Shown piece by piece: positions 5,743 to 5,826 of a DNA stretch of 5,826 nt. The position numbers were made by a program, and so were the translations under genes. A model generated the notes under the pieces. That model had not been told where the DNA came from and did no database searches. It was given only the letters and a program-made list of their open reading frames with translations. Each line of letters starts with the position of its first letter. The stretch's first letter is position 1. Source of the stretch: Candidatus Magasanikiibacteriota bacterium (lineage in GTDB: Bacteria > Patescibacteriota > Patescibacteriia > Magasanikbacterales > UBA10003); assembly GCA_003514455.1 (NCBI GenBank), contig DOQH01000019.1, forward strand, positions 12,627-18,452, written 5' to 3'.

Positions 5743-5826
5743 CTATTCCTTTGCCCCGCCGCCCACCTCGCTCAACAGCACATTTTCCACATAAATCCCG
5801 CGAGGATAAAAAATCCGCTCCAATTC
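5743..5826 (-). CDS. C-terminal fragment of an unidentified protein (runs off right edge)
   Basis: The minus strand is open from the window edge to TAG at 5745-5743, giving 27 residues that include RIFYPRGIYVENVLL and end in a Gly-rich, charged GGGAKE tail. The fragment is too short to assign a family. Support for it being real is the clean reading frame with a hydrophobic/charged pattern typical of a folded C-terminus, and the terminator hairpin 10 bases downstream of its stop codon. It would be convergent with tsaE. Confidence 0.5.
   Translation of the reverse strand, partial: ELERIFYPRGIYVENVLLSEVGGGAKE

Overview
This is a bacterial window, most likely from a small-genome Patescibacteria (CPR)-type organism. 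Bacterial origin is supported by TsaE (a bacteria-specific t6A factor), FolD and standard stop codons; glyA ends at its usual length on TGA, so TGA is not recoded. The CPR guess is inference. It rests on lysine-rich proteins, almost no Shine-Dalgarno sites on the core genes, tightly packed genes, an Elp3 in a bacterium, and a short GC-rich inverted repeat inserted in frame in folD.

Left part (1-2454): a divergent pair. On the minus strand is a class I SAM methyltransferase with Trm9/ALKBH8-type signatures. On the plus strand is Elp3, the radical-SAM/acetyltransferase that makes the cm5U precursor at tRNA wobble uridines. Only two bases separate the two start codons. Together they could form a two-gene bacterial route to mcm5U34, the modification usually described in eukaryotes and unlike the bacterial MnmE/MnmG route.

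Middle (2455-3200): a hypothetical minus-strand gene (2475-2870), somewhat GC-richer than its neighbours, with its own good sigma70-type promoter and purine-rich RBS region, convergent with elp3. Beyond it lies an intergenic stretch.

Right part (3201-5705): a co-directional, overlapping cluster glyA-folD-tsaE. GlyA and FolD make and interconvert one-carbon folates. TsaE is the ATPase for t6A37 of tRNA. A hairpin terminator follows, shared with the 3' end of an unidentified minus-strand gene that runs off the right edge.

Most notable find: an interspersed repeat of about 130 bp occurs twice in the same orientation, at 1-131 (cut by the window edge) and at 3036-3174. The two copies differ at about a quarter of positions. 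In the main internal stem there are four paired substitutions that keep Watson-Crick pairing and one that keeps a G-U wobble. Wobble positions and tandem GA/GA mismatches favour the minus strand as the RNA strand. This looks like a structured RNA family, possibly undescribed, rather than a protein-coding repeat.
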